From: Natronospirales bacterium | Lineage (GTDB): Bacteria > Pseudomonadota > Gammaproteobacteria > Natronospirales > REEB76 | Length of the DNA: 33,036 bases | Direction of reading: 5' to 3' | NCBI GenBank assembly: GCA_018971605.1 | Contig: JAGXAL010000009.1 | Location: forward strand, 1-33,036 | In this document: positions 31,060 through 33,036 of the stretch, piece by piece | How positions within the stretch are numbered: the first letter of the stretch is position 1 | Layout: each line of letters starts with the position of its first letter | Notes under the pieces: generated by a model | The model's input: only the letters and a program-made list of their open reading frames with translations | Databases searched by the model: none | Told to the model about the DNA's origin: nothing | Translations under genes and position numbers: made by a program

Positions 31060-32865
31060 GTGAAACCGACCGACACCCGCAATCCCGACTACTTCCACCG
31101 GGTCGTGGATTGCCAGTGGGCTTGTCCCGCCCACACCAACGTTCCCGAATACATCCGTCTGATCGCCCAGGGGCGTTTCGCCGACGCCTACATGCTCAAC
31201 CGGGAATCCAACGTGTTTCCCGGCATCCTGGGACGCACCTGTGATCGGCCTTGCGAACCAGCTTGCCGGCGCGGACGCGTGGACGACAAACCGGTGGCCA
31301 TCTGCCGGCTGAAGCGCGTGGCGGCGGATTACAAGGGGGAGATTCTCGAGCGCCTGCCGCAAATCCCCAAACAGAAAAACGGCAAGCGTGTCGCCTGCGT
31401 GGGCGCAGGCTGCGCCTCGCTCACGGTGGCCAATGACCTGATGCCGCTCGGCTATGAAGTCGTGATGTTCGAGAAGCAGCACGAACCGGGCGGACTGATG
31501 CGCACCAACATTCCCGCCTTCCGCCTGCCGACCGAAGTGTTGACCGAAGAGGTCAACATGATCCTCGACATGGGCGTGGAGCTGCGCCTCAATACACCGA
31601 TTGACAGCATGCGCGCGCTGCTGGCTCAGGGTTTCGATGCGGTGTTCGTGGGCAGCGGCGCGCCGCGCGGCAAGAACCTGGAGATTCCCGGCCGCCACAC
31701 TGACGACGCGCACGTGCACATCGGCATCGACTGGCTGGAGTCCGTAGCCTTCGGCCATATTGCCGCGGTCGGCAAGCGCGTGCTGATCATCGGCGCCGGC
31801 AACACCGCCATGGATTGCTGCCGCACCTCGCTGCGCATCGGCGCCAACGACGTGAAAGTCATGGCCCGCAAGCCGCTTACCATGACCAAGGCCTCCGGCT
31901 GGGAACTCGAAGAGGCCGTGGAGGAGAGCGTCGAGATGATCGAATGTCATTCGCCGCTGGCTTTCGTGACGGAAAACCGCAAGCTCAAGGGCATGAACTT
32001 CGAAGTGCTGGAGTACCACGACGAAGGCGGCCGGCTCAAAGCGAAGAAAACCGGCGAAAAGTTTTTCCCGGCGGATGACATCATTCTCGCCATCGGCCAG
32101 GAAAACGCGTTTCCCTGGATCGAGAACGATCTCGGCATCGAACTCGACCAATGGCACGTGCCGGTGGTGGACAAGACCAGTATGCAGTCCACGCGCGCGG
32201 GCGTGTTCTTCGGCGGCGATGCGGCCTTCGGCCCCAAGAACATCATTTGGTCGGTGGAGCACGGTCATCAGGCGGCGATTTCGATACACAAGTATTGCCA
32301 GGGCGAGGACATTAGCGAGCGCCCGGCTTACGGCATGAATCTCGCGAGCACCAAGATGGGCATCCACGAGTGGAGTTACAGCAACAGCTACGATGCATCG
32401 GCGCGCCGTCTGGTGCCGCACGTGAGCCTCAAGGAGCGCTTCAAAAAGATCAACATCGAAGTGGAACTGGGATTCAATGCCGAACAGACCGAAGTGGAAG
32501 TCGAGCGCTGCCTGAACTGCGACATTCAGACGGTGTTCTTCGCGCCCTTGTGCATCGAGTGCGACGCCTGCATTGACGTGTGTCCGACGCACTGCCTCAC
32601 CATCACCGCGAACGGCGAAGAAGCCGAGCTGCGCCAGCGTCTCAAGGCGCCGGCCGAGAATCTGACGCAGCCGCTGTTCGTGTCCGCAGGGCTCAAGCAG
32701 ACCGGCCGGGTGATGGTCAAGGACGAAGACCAGTGCGTGCACTGTGGCTTGTGCGCCGAGCGCTGCCCCACGGCCGCCTGGGACATGCAGAAGTCCACGC
32801 TGCAGATACCGTATGCTGGGAGTTTGCCGCCGGCTTCCACGGCGCCGGCACGCAAGCGCGCCTGA
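31060..32865 (+). CDS. GltD-like FAD/NAD(P) oxidoreductase with C-terminal 2x[4Fe-4S] ferredoxin domain
   Basis: 601 residues from GTG 31060, with GGAG five bases upstream (a GTG two codons earlier is less well placed). Order: an N-terminal Cys-rich helical domain of glutamate-synthase small subunits (DCQWACPAHTNVPEYI, then GRTCDRPCEPACRRG); an FAD-binding segment VACVGAGCASL with Cys where Pro is usual; an NAD(P)-binding LIIGAGNTAMDCC; and two [4Fe-4S] motifs, CIECDACIDVCP and CVHCGLCAERCP. It probably passes electrons between ferredoxin clusters and NAD(P)H for the oxoacid oxidoreductase encoded next, whose ATG is one base after this stop. A role as glutamate synthase subunit is unlikely because no gltB is seen. 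Confidence 0.87.
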   Translation: MKPTDTRNPDYFHRVVDCQWACPAHTNVPEYIRLIAQGRFADAYMLNRESNVFPGILGRTCDRPCEPACRRGRVDDKPVAICRLKRVAADYKGEILERLPQIPKQKNGKRVACVGAGCASLTVANDLMPLGYEVVMFEKQHEPGGLMRTNIPAFRLPTEVLTEEVNMILDMGVELRLNTPIDSMRALLAQGFDAVFVGSGAPRGKNLEIPGRHTDDAHVHIGIDWLESVAFGHIAAVGKRVLIIGAGNTAMDCCRTSLRIGANDVKVMARKPLTMTKASGWELEEAVEESVEMIECHSPLAFVTENRKLKGMNFEVLEYHDEGGRLKAKKTGEKFFPADDIILAIGQENAFPWIENDLGIELDQWHVPVVDKTSMQSTRAGVFFGGDAAFGPKNIIWSVEHGHQAAISIHKYCQGEDISERPAYGMNLASTKMGIHEWSYSNSYDASARRLVPHVSLKERFKKINIEVELGFNAEQTEVEVERCLNCDIQTVFFAPLCIECDACIDVCPTHCLTITANGEEAELRQRLKAPAENLTQPLFVSAGLKQTGRVMVKDEDQCVHCGLCAERCPTAAWDMQKSTLQIPYAGSLPPASTAPARKRA

Positions 32866-32866
32866 C

Positions 32867-33036
32867 ATGGACGCACGCGTCAACGATTTCGTCATCAAGA
32901 TCGCCAACGTCAACGGCACCGGCTCGGCGAGCGCCAACGGCCTGTTGATGAAGGCGATTTTCCGCATGGGCATTCCGGTGGTGGGCAAGAATTTCTTTCC
33001 CTCCAACATCCAGGGGCTGCCCACCTGGTTCGAGAT
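32867..33036 (+). CDS. 2-oxoacid:ferredoxin oxidoreductase, KorA-like subunit (5' end only)
   Basis: 56 codons visible, cut by the window edge. The start MDARVNDFVIKIANVNGTG and the NFFPSNIQGLPTWFEI segment match the gamma domain at the N-terminus of 2-oxoglutarate:ferredoxin oxidoreductase alpha subunits. The complete enzyme would convert a 2-oxoacid plus CoA to acyl-CoA with reduction of ferredoxin, an anaerobic-type alternative to the dehydrogenase complexes. Directly linked to the GltD-like gene; a KorB partner would follow. Confidence 0.82.
   Translation, partial: MDARVNDFVIKIANVNGTGSASANGLLMKAIFRMGIPVVGKNFFPSNIQGLPTWFE

Noticed and set aside
30991-33024. 677-codon open frame on the minus strand
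   Set aside because: It lies antisense to the GltD-like and KorA genes, whose motifs are clear; long antisense frames are common in GC-rich DNA, and its product is His/Ala/Gly-rich without domains.

Overview
The window is high-GC proteobacterial DNA. Gene content and architecture (an aryl polyene cluster with LolA, MMPL and DUF3261 export genes, MipA/OmpV, DedA, GGDEF, and a KorA-type 2-oxoacid:ferredoxin oxidoreductase) point to a gammaproteobacterium, plausibly near the Xanthomonadales/Nevskiales. That placement is inference from gene content; no rRNA gene is present.

Layout. (1) 1-728: partial ABC transporter ATPase, minus strand. (2) 896-16254, minus strand: a long, tightly overlapped aryl polyene (APE, xanthomonadin-like pigment) operon. 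In transcription order: mipA/ompV-like porin, apeC (chain-length factor), apeD (acyltransferase), apeE (ACP), apeH (acyl ligase), apeI (dehydratase), apeJ (glycosyltransferase-acyltransferase fusion), an aromatic amino acid ammonia-lyase, apeK (thioesterase), apeL (LolA-like), apeM (MMPL exporter), apeN (lipoprotein), apeO (ketosynthase), apeP (dehydratase), apeQ (ketoreductase), and a flavin-dependent halogenase-like protein. (3) 16399-21317: a visibly less GC-rich insert holding an SBBP beta-propeller protein with a GlyGly-CTERM-like tail and an S53 (pro-kumamolisin) protease whose signal peptide lies in a separate overlapping ORF. About 270 bp of direct repeat flank it (16128-16398 and 21318-21587). 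Each repeat contains the 5' end of mipA, the divergent intergenic promoter and the 5' end of the phosphopantetheinyl transferase gene. (4) 21512-25450, plus strand: the second APE arm: Sfp-type phosphopantetheinyl transferase, NodB-type deacetylase, apeF (ACP), apeR (ketosynthase), and a phospholipase D-like HKD protein coupled to apeR. (5) 25461-30894: an unrecognised ORF, a zinc-ribbon membrane protein, a FecR-domain protein, a lipoprotein, DedA, and a membrane GGDEF diguanylate cyclase. (6) 31060-33036: GltD-like flavoprotein with two C-terminal [4Fe-4S] ferredoxin motifs, and the start of a KorA-like subunit.

How it fits together. The ammonia-lyase probably supplies an aryl acid starter (coumarate or cinnamate type), ApeH loads it on an ACP, and ApeO/ApeC/ApeR, ApeQ and ApeI/ApeP extend it to a conjugated polyene. 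The phosphopantetheinyl transferase activates the ACPs. ApeJ and ApeD attach the polyene to a lipid or sugar carrier, and ApeL/M/N move it to the outer membrane. The halogenase-like enzyme could halogenate the aryl head, as in brominated xanthomonadins. The most unusual feature is the insertion that separated the two divergent APE arms while duplicating their shared promoter region, which leaves the inserted protease and propeller genes downstream of a spare copy of the operon promoter.
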